From contig NZ_CP034449.1 of NCBI RefSeq assembly GCF_003952425.1, forward strand, positions 1,240,001-1,304,000: a DNA stretch of 64,000 nucleotides. The letters run 5' to 3'. Of this stretch, positions 46,791 through 56,030 are shown one piece after another. A model generated the notes under the pieces. It was not told the DNA's origin. It was given only the letters and a program-made list of their open reading frames with translations, and did no database searches. Each line of letters begins with the position of its first letter. Position 1 is the first letter of the stretch. Both the position numbers and the translations under genes were made by a program. Source of the stretch: Mesorhizobium sp. M2A.F.Ca.ET.046.03.2.1 (lineage in GTDB: Bacteria; Pseudomonadota; Alphaproteobacteria; Rhizobiales; Rhizobiaceae).

Positions 46791-46839
46791 TATCGGTAAA
46801 CTTGGTTGTTTGGATGGCATGCATCCATGGCATGGATTG
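46791..46839 (-). promoter_or_regulatory. nod box upstream of noeK-noeJ
   Basis: Minus-strand match: AATCCAT, CATGGATG, CCATCCAAACAACC, AAGTTTACCGATA. It deviates at two or three core positions (AAACAACC for AAACAATC) but keeps the full spacing. Leftward transcription leads to noeK after about 300 bases. Confidence 0.82.
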
Positions 46840-46879
46840 GGAAGCCTTCTTGATCAGCGCCGTAGAACCCTGCGATTTA

Positions 46880-47225
46880 GCTAATGGATTAAGGTCGGCT
46901 CGATGTGGAGCTTCCGCCCGAGCTTGCGGCAAACCTTGGCAAGGTCTTGGACCTGTAGCAGGGGCCGTTATGGTCAACGCCCGACGGTAATCCCGAGACC
47001 GGCACAGAGGGCGAGAGCAGCCTTGAGGAAAGGCGGAGGCGCTTTCCTTCTTCTCGTCGGCAAGATTTGCGAGAAGGCGACACGTCAAAGGGTCATCGAT
47101 GCAGACATGGACGAACTCCCATCCGATGCCGCGGCTGTTGGATTGTTCCTTTCGATCGCCGGTGGCCGAGATACGAGCGGCTTGCGTAGGCGGGGCGGGG
47201 CGCCCATGAAGGCAACTTTTATATC
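46880..47225 (-). pseudogene. Remnant of an IS481-type transposase (integrase core)
   Basis: Minus-strand pieces in two frames match the DDE integrase core: GIGWEFVHVCIDD, LLANLADEKKESASAF, then DHNGPCYRSKTLPRFAA in another frame (family form TDNGPCYRSKAFRxAC). Frame changes and a missing C-terminus show decay. Confidence 0.65.
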
Positions 47226-47429
47226 GATGCTTGCAATTTCTACTAAGAACCAAACCAGCCGCAATTTAAGTGGCTGAGTATGAGGCCTTTAGCGGGTTTA
47301 ATCGTACCCCAGGGGACGACTGTCGGCGCCGACAAATATTATACAGCCCTGTGTCAGGAAAGATCGACAACGATGCGCCAAAACGCCAGCAGGTGTTGCT
47401 GCCGGCGCTGAGGACGGTCTCAGAACCAG

Positions 47430-47728
47430 CATTCATAACGGGGGGTTTTTGTATTCAAAATTTATTCAAAAAAATGGGCTGGATTGGTAAGCCCGCCTCA
47501 GGCTACGCCAGATGGCTACATCTGGAATATGCCACCCCCAGCGGTGGTATAGGTGGCCAAAACAGAAGAGAAAGGCAGCGACGTCAATTGAGGCGCTCAT
47601 CTCGTCCGCGACGCCTTCGTCGATGCTTCGATGTGGCCTATCTTGTGACGAATGATACCGATCTAGTCGAACCCATCAGGATTGTAACCCAAGAGGTCTG
47701 CGTCGTCGGTGTAGTGTTTGAGCGATGA
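47430..47728 (+). pseudogene. Remnant of a NYN-domain (DUF88-like) protein
   Basis: Two rightward frames together read VAKTEEKGSDVN, stop, GAHLVRDAFVDA, then FDVAYLVTNDTDLVEPIRIV, which matches the middle of NYN (PIN-like nuclease) proteins with the GSDVNL and TNDTDL acidic motifs. An in-frame stop after GSDVN and a shift before DVAYLV disrupt it. Confidence 0.55.
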
Positions 47729-48000
47729 CACAACGGGGCGACGATACAAACTTGCTTGCCGAAGCCGGCCGCGCGGCGTCGTTCCCGTGCCGTCCCCCTC
47801 TCTAGAAGCGAGGTGGCGGCATCGCAGTTTCCGGATGTGGTGCTTAGGGGGAAGAAGCCGATCAATAAACCGGCTACTTGGGTCTAGGGTGCCGCATTCA
47901 TCCCGCTGGTTTGGGGTGGGTCGCGGGAGCGATTCACTTTTCGTTCACGATATTAGCGCAAGCTAACGTAAGGTCATGCTGGTACAGCGTACATGCCTGA

Positions 48001-48038
48001 AAGCCCTAGCGCCGATCACCCTCTGCGCTGGGGCTTTT
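48001..48038. terminator. Two-way hairpin terminator
   Basis: AAGCCCTAGCGC pairs with GCGCTGGGGCTT (one G-T pair), followed by a short T run on the plus strand and preceded by a short A run. It overlaps the last codons of the leftward small gene, so it probably ends that transcript. Confidence 0.6.
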
Positions 48039-48215
48039 CTGTGTCTCCAGACGGTGTGAGTTCTGGAGGTGCTTGCGGGACTGTTCAAGGGCAAGCCGCG
48101 ATTGCTCGACCTTCAATCTTGCATCTTCCACTTCGGCGCGGGTGCGGCCAATCAAGCGGCGCGCGCTATCGACAAGCCGCCGTTGTGTTCCCCATGGATG
48201 CATCTCTTGGATCAC
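48006..48215 (-). CDS. Small hypothetical protein with a helical, charged middle
   Basis: A 69-residue protein with no known domain; residues 20-50 form a charged helix (EDARLKVEQSRLALEQSRKH) likely to be coiled coil. It is kept because its ATG overlaps the stop codon of the preceding small gene by four bases and a hairpin terminator lies at its end. Confidence 0.55.
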   Translation of the reverse strand: MIQEMHPWGTQRRLVDSARRLIGRTRAEVEDARLKVEQSRLALEQSRKHLQNSHRLETQKSPSAEGDRR

Positions 48216-48406
48216 CGGGCAACCCCTTCAAGTTCTGCGGATAGCTGGTCGGGATCAATCAAGCCTCGCCGGTAAAGCGCCAGGACTTTAAGCGCTATGC
48301 GCTCGCGCTCATGATCGCCTGCGACCGCGTGCTTCGCACAACGGTCGTTCAGGGCTTTCGTGAGAATTGCGAGTTGGGCGGAATCCGCCACACCGTATGC
48401 CGACAT
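48212..48406 (-). CDS. Small conserved hypothetical protein
   Basis: A 64-residue protein (MSAYGVADSAQLAILTKALN, then LALYRRGLIDPDQLSAELEG) of a type often seen as hypothetical in rhizobia; no function is known. Helical throughout. It is the first gene of a two-gene unit with the gene below. Confidence 0.6.
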   Translation of the reverse strand: MSAYGVADSAQLAILTKALNDRCAKHAVAGDHERERIALKVLALYRRGLIDPDQLSAELEGVAR

Positions 48407-49371
48407 GCTCGTCTCCCCAGACGGACGACAGGAAGACGATACACCCAGAAAAAGTCAGAACCGAGTCAATTCCGTGCGACCTCAGTCGCGCATTACAGCT
48501 GACATGAACATATTACCCGCTATCTCATTGTTGTTTCCGGGCGGGCGGTTTGAGTGCCTTCGCGCCAGTCGAAATGCCAAAGCTAAAACATTCGCTGCGC
48601 CTTGCCTTAGATTCCCATGCCCTGTCGAGGGGGCCGACGTCTCGCATCGCGATACGGAAGGTGAGCGCCTGGTCTCCGCCGGGGCACGGCGAGGACAGGT
48701 CGCTACCGGCCGCCCTGATGCGCGAGCGCGTCCCCCGCAGCGTCTTCTTGCCAGGATGTGAGCCGCACAGCGCGTGCAAGAGGCGGCCTTCGCCGTCAGA
48801 AAGGGCCCGCTCAAGGCATCCCGCGCTATGACGTTCCTGGCTATTGTCAGCAGGTCGCCGAAGTTGCAGCGGATCCACGCGTGCCCAGGGTGATCATCGA
48901 CGCCGACAGAGCCGCGCCCAGCCGCCCACGGTGCCGACAACAACGCCCGCAGGCGCAACAACCCGGTCTGTCCCTGTCAATCCGCGTCTCTCGAGGACAG
49001 TCACGCATCGCCCACAGCAGCCCAAATCGAAATCCCCATAGCTCACCGCCTTGGCTCGCGGGTTCCTTCCTCGGGACTTTCGCACGCCTGCCGGCGCCAC
49101 AAACTCATCACGGAACCGGACCAGCTAGTTGCGGCGTGAACTGCCTAAAAGCGGACCTTTCACTGCGAAATCGGGGTGGTGCTGAAAGCGAGACGCTTGG
49201 CCGGTAGGCGGCCAGCTGTCACAGCAAAGGGCCTCTAACCACGACAACTGACAATTTGCGTCCCGCTGTATTGAGGGTTAGTTGTTAGTTGTGGAAAAAT
49301 GCGCATTCTCAGGCTAGACGTCTCTCTTGTTCTGTGACAGGTCTTTCCGCGCAAAAAGGCGGCGGAAAGAG
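48407..49371. other. Region without a recognised gene
   Basis: Frames on both strands between 48480 and 49200 match nothing I know. Near 49237-49291 two imperfect inverted segments built on CCACxACAACT and AGTTGTTAGTTGTGG lie before the Thoeris remnant and might mark an element edge. Confidence 0.35.
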
Positions 49372-49872
49372 ATGGCATACAGGAATAAGACTTATATCTG
49401 CTTCGACGGCGATACGGACATGCGTTACTATCGCCTCATGACGGCATGGGCGGATAACGAGAAATTCTCGTTCGATTTCCACAATGCGCACGACCTAAAT
49501 ACGGCGCGAGACACAAGCCAAGAAGAAAGCATCAAGCGCCAACTTCGCTAACGTTTTGCCAACTCGAAGCTAATGGTCGTCCTTATCGGCGAGAAGACAA
49601 AACTGCTTACGAAATTCGTTAAGTGGGAGATGGACGTCGCGCTCAAGCTTGGCTTACCAATCATTGGCGTGAATCTAAATGGCGCTAGGCGTCGCGACGA
49701 ACGCTGCCCGCCAGCAATTCGCGAGAGCTTAGCGATCTACGTCCCGTTTGGGGTTAAGATCGTAGAGTATGCCATGGCCAATTGGCCAGACAGCCACGCC
49801 ATGTACCGGAAAGAGGGACAAACCGGTCCGCACTACTACACCGATCAGCCCTACAAAAACCTCGGGCTGTAA
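49372..49872 (+). pseudogene. thsB: ThsB-like TIR (MTH538/DUF1863) protein of a Thoeris system, with a premature stop
   Basis: Reading through one stop, the 166-codon frame is a full-length TIR-like protein: NKTYICFDGDTDMRYYRLMT, then ESIKRQLR, stop, RFANSKLMVVLIGEKTKLLT and ALKLGLPIIGVNLNGARRRD. In Thoeris, ThsB senses phage and makes an ADP-ribose-type signal from NAD+. The stop is TAA at 49549-49551, where homologues have Glu (GAA), so one G-to-T change explains it. The rest of the frame is clean, so the loss looks recent. The thsA-like gene starts four bases after its stop. Confidence 0.75.
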
Positions 49873-49875
49873 GTC

Positions 49876-50757
49876 GTGAAGTATTTTGTTAGCTCGATCC
49901 GTACTTGGTCATATTGGCGGTATGCACTCCTATCGGTTGATGGTCTAGCAAGAATTCTCGCAGTTCTCGGAGGGATATACCTTCTTCTAGACATGCTCGA
50001 CTTCTTTAGTATGTACACTCGGAACAACTACAGTGCCTATAGCTTCTTGGTCGTCGTCGGTTTTGCCGTGGTGGCAGCTCTCCTTTCAAGGCGACCAATA
50101 TCTCGGATTTCCTATCGCATTCCAAGAAAGGATTTTAGCTACGAGGTTCTTATTGGAGACCTCTTGGAATCACCCGCTACCAACATCGTCATCAACACTA
50201 ACACGACCTTTGACACTGACATAGCCAGCGGCTGATCAATCCAGACAGCTTGCAGGGAAAGTTCACGAACAAATATTTCTTGGGGAACACGGTTGAGTTG
50301 GACAAGCAACTGACTACGTCCCTCAAAGGTGTGGCATTCGAGGAGCATCCGGCTGGTAAAGGGAAAAAACGGAGATACCCTGTCGGGACGGTCGCAAAGA
50401 TCAGCTCGCACGGGAAGACCTTCTACCTTTCGGCGATGGCCGAACTAAATGACGAAGGCACCCGCCAAGTCGAGGCCCAAAATGCTCGATGCAGCGCTAG
50501 AAGCTCTTTGGGAATTCTTGGCTACGAAGGGCGAGCTGGGCGATATAGCGATCGGTTTGATCGGCACCGGTCGCGGGCGCGTTGGACTGCCGAGAAAGAA
50601 GGTAGTCGAGAAGATCGCGCAATCCTTCGCCGACGCTTCGTACGACAAGGTGTTTTCAAACAAGCTCTCGATCGTTGTCTTCCCTGGTGATGCGGAGCGT
50701 TTCGGGGTGAATCTCTTTGAGGTTCGAGACTACCTTGCTCAAAGCCTGCAGGTCTGA
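49876..50757 (+). pseudogene. thsA: ThsA-like effector of type II Thoeris (two membrane helices plus Macro domain), frameshifted
   Basis: The N-terminal part (GTG start) has two membrane helices (ILAVLGGIYLLLDML and FLVVVGFAVVAALLS) followed by DFSYEVLIGDLLESP and NTTFDTDIASG. The Macro-like domain continues in a second frame (LINPDSLQGKFTNKYFLGN, YPVGTVAKISSHGKTFYLSA) and a third (KMLDAALEALWEFLATKG, IGLIGTGRGRVGLP). One lost G near 50231-50233 and one extra C near 50464 account for the two shifts. Type II ThsA oligomerises in the membrane on binding its signal. Both genes of the pair are defective here. Confidence 0.7.
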
Positions 50758-51548
50758 CGCTTGACGTTCGTCCCCTTTCCACACTGTTCGGTACTCACGC
50801 CCGGTATGCGACAGCAAATGCGCCGTGTACGGACGGCTCTCCGTTGGCAAGAGCTTACGAAGGCCGGGCGCGTAAGGCACGTCGGCAAGGCTGCGGACAG
50901 GCAGTTCCTTTGGGAGATCGCCGCCTGAACAATACGCCCGCCCACGGCCAATTTGCGGGGAAAGCTCAACGAAATCGACAGTCAATGATTCTCCAGCTGT
51001 CAGACATTGATGGTTGCTCAGGCGTTGGTTAACTTCGCGTCCGACGGGGAGTGGCGATGTGAGCCAGTACTACATCACCGTAAAACATCTGTTCCGGCAG
51101 GCGCTGGACGTGCGAACGGCGAACCTGACATATCCTGGTTGCACGGCCCTCAAATACCTGTGATTTGCTTACTTTACACGAAGAAACACAACGCATTTCC
51201 CCCGCCGGCTACAGGGGAGCCTGATTACCAACGGACGGTATTCCAAATGCCCGATGACAGCACAAAGGCGGCCGCGCTTGCGGCCAAAGGCTGCCGGACA
51301 GCAGTGCCCGCATTCCAGCCGCTCATTCGTGCAGAGCCGTCATGCGGCGAATTGCCAGTCAGGGAAGGTACGCGGGCAAGCCACTCCCCTTTGTGTCCAC
51401 GGTCCCGGTCTGCGACCGCATCGTGAACATGGGCAGCTGACGCCGTGTGAAATCTCCGAGGGCTTGAAACGTACAGCCCGTTCCCGCCCTAGAACCCGGC
51501 CGACTCTGGATTGCATTTGCCTACCCGGGTGGCTGCGTCTGCACTCTT
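50758..51548. other. Region without a recognised gene
   Basis: No frame matches a known family. Base composition is mixed and the frames are short. Confidence 0.35.
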
Positions 51549-51643
51549 TGTCGGATCTTCGACGAAGTCGGACATGAGACACAGCGCTCTCAGAGCGATC
51601 GCATTGTTTCGCAATGATTTTGTCATTTGGCACGACCTATGCG
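51549..51643 (+). promoter_or_regulatory. Sigma-54 promoter with NifA-like upstream sites
   Basis: TTGGCACGACCTATGC has the invariant GG (51629-51630) and GC (51641-51642) with exactly ten bases between, the -24/-12 pattern of RpoN. Upstream, TGT-N10-ACG at 51549-51564 and AGT-N10-ACA about 20 bases further are one-mismatch forms of the NifA site TGT-N10-ACA. It reads toward the OmpW-like gene about 100 bases downstream. Confidence 0.78.
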
Positions 51644-51742
51644 GGGGCTATCGCGCATGACCGCTCCGTCAATCCCGATTGATGCGAGCAGGATTCAATC
51701 AAGGCGCAGTGCGTCGCTTCTGAAGATCAAGGAGAGAAGAGT

Positions 51743-52435
51743 ATGGCGAGAGCGCGAATTAGCGTGGCGTGGGCAGTAACAGCGGCTGTCGTCCTCATCG
51801 TTGCAGGACAGGCCGGCGCGGCAGATATTCATCAAGCCGCGAGCGTTGCGAAGGTAGGAGCCCCGGTCGCGGAAGCGCCAAGCCCCTGGCAGCTCCGCAT
51901 GCGCGCGTTGGGGGTGATCACCGAGGATTCGGGCTACGTCAACGCGGTGCCCGGCTCCGGTCTTTCCTATTCGAACAGCGTGACGCCGGAACTCGATATA
52001 TCGTATTTCTTCAACGACAACATCGCCGCCGAACTCATACTCGGCACCACCTATGCCAACATCGATGGCCAAGGTTCGATCGGCGGGCTGGGCAAGATCG
52101 GCAAGGTTTGGCTGCTGCCGCCAACGCTCACATTGCAGTATCATTTTACCGATTTCGGCGCCTTCAAGCCCTATGTCGGCGCCGGCTTGAACTATACGAT
52201 CTTCTATCACCAGCAAGCCGGCAGCGCCGATGATCTCAAGGTCAAGAACACATTCGGCGCCGCGCTGCAGGTCGGATTCGACTACATGGTGGACCAGCAC
52301 TGGGGCGTCAACTTCGACGTGAAGAAGCTTTTCCTTAAGCCCGACTTCGACGTCACTGTCGCCGGCGCTAAGCTCACAGGCAAGGCTAAGCTCGATCCCT
52401 GGCTGGTAGGCGCAGGTCTCACCTACCGCTTCTAA
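51743..52435 (+). CDS. OmpW-family outer membrane protein
   Basis: A 230-residue exported protein: signal peptide to about residue 28 (VLIVAGQAGAA), then an eight-strand OmpW-type barrel with WQLRMRALGVITEDSGY, ISYFFNDNIAAELILGTTY, LTLQYHFTDFGAFKPYVGAG and the C-terminal Phe of outer membrane proteins (LVGAGLTYRF). AAGGAGAGAAGAGT precedes the ATG. The sigma-54/NifA-type promoter suggests expression in nitrogen-fixing bacteroids. The ligand is unknown; the P450 encoded next could act on a hydrophobic compound taken up through it, which is inference. Confidence 0.88.
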   Translation: MARARISVAWAVTAAVVLIVAGQAGAADIHQAASVAKVGAPVAEAPSPWQLRMRALGVITEDSGYVNAVPGSGLSYSNSVTPELDISYFFNDNIAAELILGTTYANIDGQGSIGGLGKIGKVWLLPPTLTLQYHFTDFGAFKPYVGAGLNYTIFYHQQAGSADDLKVKNTFGAALQVGFDYMVDQHWGVNFDVKKLFLKPDFDVTVAGAKLTGKAKLDPWLVGAGLTYRF

Positions 52436-52528
52436 CGACGAAGCACCCTGAAAAGGCATTCCCAAGTCCGCGCCCGGATCATCCGTGCCGAGAAGTGCAC
52501 CGCGATGGGTCTAAAGGGAGTTGTTGGC

Positions 52529-53791
52529 ATGCGCGTAGAAAACGATCATTGCGACGTGATCGGTGTGCCGGCCGCTCCCACGCAACTTGATGATCTGTCT
52601 TCTGCGATTCTGCAGCAGAGGGGAGTGGCGCGGGTGGCGCTGCCTGGCGATGTGGTGGCCTGGGCGGCAGGCCGTCACCAGACGCTCAGGCGGATGCTTT
52701 CCGACCAGCGTTTCAACAAGGACTGGCGACAGTGGCGGGCGCTGCAGGATGGCGAGATTCCCGAGGATCATCCGCTGATCGGGATGTGCAAAGTGGACAA
52801 CATGGCCACAGCGCACGGCGCCGATCACCGGCGCTTGCGCGGCCTGCTGTCCAGCAGCTTCGCGCCCAGTCGTATCGCCTTGCTGGCGCCACGGATCGAA
52901 CAACGCGTCGATCAACTCCTGGCCGAGATGGCGCAGCGCGGCGGCAGTGCCGATCTGATGTGCGAGTTCGCTGTTCCGCTGCCCACCAACGTGATCGCCG
53001 AACTGTTCGGTTTGCCGGACGAACAGCGTGAAGAGATCGTCGCCCTCACCTACAGCCTGGCCAGCACCTCCGCTACAGCCGCAGAGGTAAGACAGACGCG
53101 GCAGCGCATCCCGGAGTTCTTCCGTCGTCTGATCGCGCTCAAGCGTCGCCGGCTCGGCGACGATCTGGCTTCGGCGCTGATCGTCGCACGCGACAATGGC
53201 GAGCTCGTTTCCGACACCGAGCTCATCGACATGCTGTTCATGGTGCTCTCTGCAGGCTTCGTGACTGTCGCCGGCGTCATCGGCAATGGCATGCTGGCAT
53301 TGCTGACGCATCCGCAGCAACTGCACCTGGTACGCAGCGGCCAAGTTCCGTGGTCACAGGCGATCGAGGAGATTCTGCGGTGGGGCAGCTCAGCGGCCAA
53401 TCTGCCATTTCGCTATGCCACCCAGGACGTGGAGATCGACGGATGCATAGTGCGCCGCGGCGACGCCGTGCTGATGGCGTTACATGCGGCGAACCGGGAC
53501 GAAAAGGCCTTCGGTCCCGGCGCCGACCGGTTCGACGTCACCCGGCTGCACAACCCGCACCTGTCGTTCGGCGAGGGACCCCATTCGTGCCTGGGCGCTG
53601 CGCTGGCGCGCCTGGAATTGGGCTGCGCCTTCCCCGCGCTATTCGGGCGGCTGGAGGATCTGGCGCTGAGCATCGCCGCGGAGGACGTGGTCTACATGCC
53701 GTCTTACGTCATTCGCTGCCCGCAGAGCCTGCCGGTCACCTTCCGCCCTTCCATGCCCCAGAGAGTGCGGCATTCGCCCCGGATTCACTGA
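52529..53791 (+). CDS. Cytochrome P450
   Basis: A 420-residue soluble bacterial P450. The haem loop is FGEGPHSCLGAALARLE with the axial Cys, the ExxR helix is EEILRWG, and the meander and C-terminal strands are normal. The I-helix reads LSAGFVTVAGVIG, so the usual acid before the conserved Thr is replaced by Val, as in some rhizobial P450s such as CYP112. ATG 52529 has AAAGGGAG upstream; ATG 52505 is the alternative. It lies 93 bases after the OmpW-like gene and is probably carried on the same NifA-type transcript. Redox partners are not encoded nearby. Confidence 0.88.
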   Translation: MRVENDHCDVIGVPAAPTQLDDLSSAILQQRGVARVALPGDVVAWAAGRHQTLRRMLSDQRFNKDWRQWRALQDGEIPEDHPLIGMCKVDNMATAHGADHRRLRGLLSSSFAPSRIALLAPRIEQRVDQLLAEMAQRGGSADLMCEFAVPLPTNVIAELFGLPDEQREEIVALTYSLASTSATAAEVRQTRQRIPEFFRRLIALKRRRLGDDLASALIVARDNGELVSDTELIDMLFMVLSAGFVTVAGVIGNGMLALLTHPQQLHLVRSGQVPWSQAIEEILRWGSSAANLPFRYATQDVEIDGCIVRRGDAVLMALHAANRDEKAFGPGADRFDVTRLHNPHLSFGEGPHSCLGAALARLELGCAFPALFGRLEDLALSIAAEDVVYMPSYVIRCPQSLPVTFRPSMPQRVRHSPRIH

Positions 53792-54066
53792 TTCTGAGTG
53801 GAAGGCTCGGCCAGTTGTTCTGCGTTTGCATGGGAAGCAGGCGCTCGGCGCAGTACCGGAGGTCATCCCGAAGCTCGGGTGGTAAACGTTGTCGCTTACG
53901 CCCTGGTCCAGACTTCGCTCCAGCTGGCTTTTCCCAGTATCGGACGCGGCGACCCCCAATTCTCTACCAGCCGTATGATCGAGGTCCTATAAGGAACCCG
54001 CAGGTGCGGAGTACAAACCGAGGCCTGCCGACATACAACTCCGCTGCTCTTGAGAGGAATCCGGTA

Positions 54067-55542
54067 TTGCCCCTGCGCCTGCCAATAATCCGTCGCTTGA
54101 AATCCCCTGACCTGTTTGGCGCCATCGATCGCCTGCCAGCACCCGGCACGCCGGCTAGCGAGCGGACATTCGAGGTCCTCAATCCATCGAGCGGGGAAGT
54201 CTTGGCGGTGCTTCCCGACATGGGTGTGAAGGAGACACGCGCTGCGATCGACAAGGCCTACACGGCGCAGCCTAGATGGGCTGCACTGCCCGCCCGAGAA
54301 CGCAGCGACGTTTTGTGGCGGTGGCATGAACTGATCATGGACCACGCCGATGATCTTGCCGCGATACTCACTGCAGAGATGGGCAAGCCGTTTGCCGAAG
54401 CCAAGTCGGAGGTGTCGCATGCGGCCGCGTATCTGCAATGGTACGCCGAAGAAGCCAATCGCATCTATGGCGAGACGATCCCCCCACCATCGATTGACCG
54501 TCGCATGATGGTGATCAAGCAGCCGATCGGTGTCGTGGGCACAATTACGCCATGGAATTTCCCAGCGTCGATGGTGGCGCGCAAGATCTCGCCGGCCCTG
54601 GCGGCGGGCTGCGCGATTGTGCTTAAACCCGCTGAACAGACGCCGCTCGTGGCAGGCGCAATGTTCGCCCTCGCGCATCAAGCCGGCTTTCCCGACGGCG
54701 TCATCAACCTGGTATATGCGTCCGAAGGTGACGCCGTAGGACGCGAACTCTGCTCAAATCCCAAGGTGCGAAAGATCAGCTTTACGGGCTCGACCGAGGT
54801 TGGCCGGCTGCTCATGCGCCAGTGCTCGGACCAGATCAAGAAGGTCAGCCTCGAGCTCGGCGGCAATGCCCCTTTCATTGTCTTTGATGACGCCGATATC
54901 GACGCTGCGGTTGACGGCGCGATCCAGGCGAAATTCCGCAACGCCGGTCAGACTTGCGTTTCGGCGAACCGCCTTTACGTCCAATCGAGCGTTCACGATG
55001 AGTTCGTCGAGAAGTTCGTGGACAAAGTCCGGCACTTGTCGGTTGGCGACGGCTTCGTTGCCGGAGTGGACATTGGACCGCTGATCGACATCCATGCTCT
55101 GCGCAAGATCGAGTCGCACATTGCAGATGCCGTTGCCAAGGGTGGGATTATTCGATGCGGGGCCGAACGCATCGGCAAGGATGGCACCTTCTTCAAGCCC
55201 ACAGTGCTCACCGAAATTTCCAGCATCATGGCTGTTGCGCAAGAGGAGACTTTCGGGCCGCTGGCGCCGATCATTCGCTTCGAAGATGCGGATCAGGTTG
55301 TGCGTGAGGCCAACGACACGATCTACGGCCTCGCCGCCTATTTCTATGCCTCGAACCTCAAGCGTGTCTGGCGCGTTGCCGAGGCATTGGAATACGGCAT
55401 GGTTGGCATCAACACGGGGCGTATGTCTTCGGAAGCGGCGCCTTTTGGCGGCATGAAGCAGTCCGGCATCGGGCGGGAGGGTTCCCGCCACGGGCTCGAA
55501 GACTACCTCGAAATGAAATACCTCTGCATGGGCGGCATCTGA
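54067..55542 (+). CDS. NAD(P)-dependent aldehyde dehydrogenase (succinate-semialdehyde dehydrogenase-like)
   Basis: A 491-residue aldehyde dehydrogenase closest in pattern to GabD: GTITPWNFPASMVARKISPA, KPAEQTPLVAGAMF, SFTGSTEVGRLLM, the catalytic Glu in LELGGNAPFIVFD and catalytic Cys in NAGQTCVSANRLYV. It oxidises an aldehyde to the acid, possibly succinate semialdehyde to succinate, which feeds bacteroid metabolism. The TTG at 54067 is preferred as start because GAGAGGA precedes it and length then equals the family; a GTG at 54004 is also in frame. About 275 non-coding bases separate it from the P450 gene. Confidence 0.86.
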   Translation: MPLRLPIIRRLKSPDLFGAIDRLPAPGTPASERTFEVLNPSSGEVLAVLPDMGVKETRAAIDKAYTAQPRWAALPARERSDVLWRWHELIMDHADDLAAILTAEMGKPFAEAKSEVSHAAAYLQWYAEEANRIYGETIPPPSIDRRMMVIKQPIGVVGTITPWNFPASMVARKISPALAAGCAIVLKPAEQTPLVAGAMFALAHQAGFPDGVINLVYASEGDAVGRELCSNPKVRKISFTGSTEVGRLLMRQCSDQIKKVSLELGGNAPFIVFDDADIDAAVDGAIQAKFRNAGQTCVSANRLYVQSSVHDEFVEKFVDKVRHLSVGDGFVAGVDIGPLIDIHALRKIESHIADAVAKGGIIRCGAERIGKDGTFFKPTVLTEISSIMAVAQEETFGPLAPIIRFEDADQVVREANDTIYGLAAYFYASNLKRVWRVAEALEYGMVGINTGRMSSEAAPFGGMKQSGIGREGSRHGLEDYLEMKYLCMGGI

Positions 55543-56030
55543 TCTCTATCTGGATGGACACCTCGGGCGGCGCACGATCAAACCAAAGAGATGATTCGAG
55601 CGCGGACCGCTTCGGGTCGTTTCAGTGCCCCCGCCTGCGCGCCTTAAGCTTGGATAGGTGAGCAACCTACCGTCCGCAGGTGCACCTTGCCTCCTCGCTG
55701 TAGAGGGGTTTCAACGTAGCTGGGCGTCTAGATGCATACCGCGGCACGTCTCGCCAGGCCGGTGTCTGCTGCAACTAAGAAGGCGATTGTGCATCAGGTG
55801 CGCTGAGACAGCGAAGGTAGTCAACCCGACGATGCAAGACGTCCGCACGGCGAATTGGCGCACCGAAACGTTTACGCCGCAACCTCCTTATTGCCGCACG
55901 GCCCACTGAGCCCCCTTCGCGCATCGCTCTGAATCGGTACAGTCGCCGGCATTCTCGCCTGGAGAAGATTCAGTGACACAAGACGTGCCCAGGCCGCGCA
56001 TGCACGAAAGACATTGAGGGTTGAGATCCA
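55543..56030. other. Gap between aldehyde dehydrogenase and HAD genes
   Basis: Nearly 490 bases without a recognised gene or clear promoter. Confidence 0.35.
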
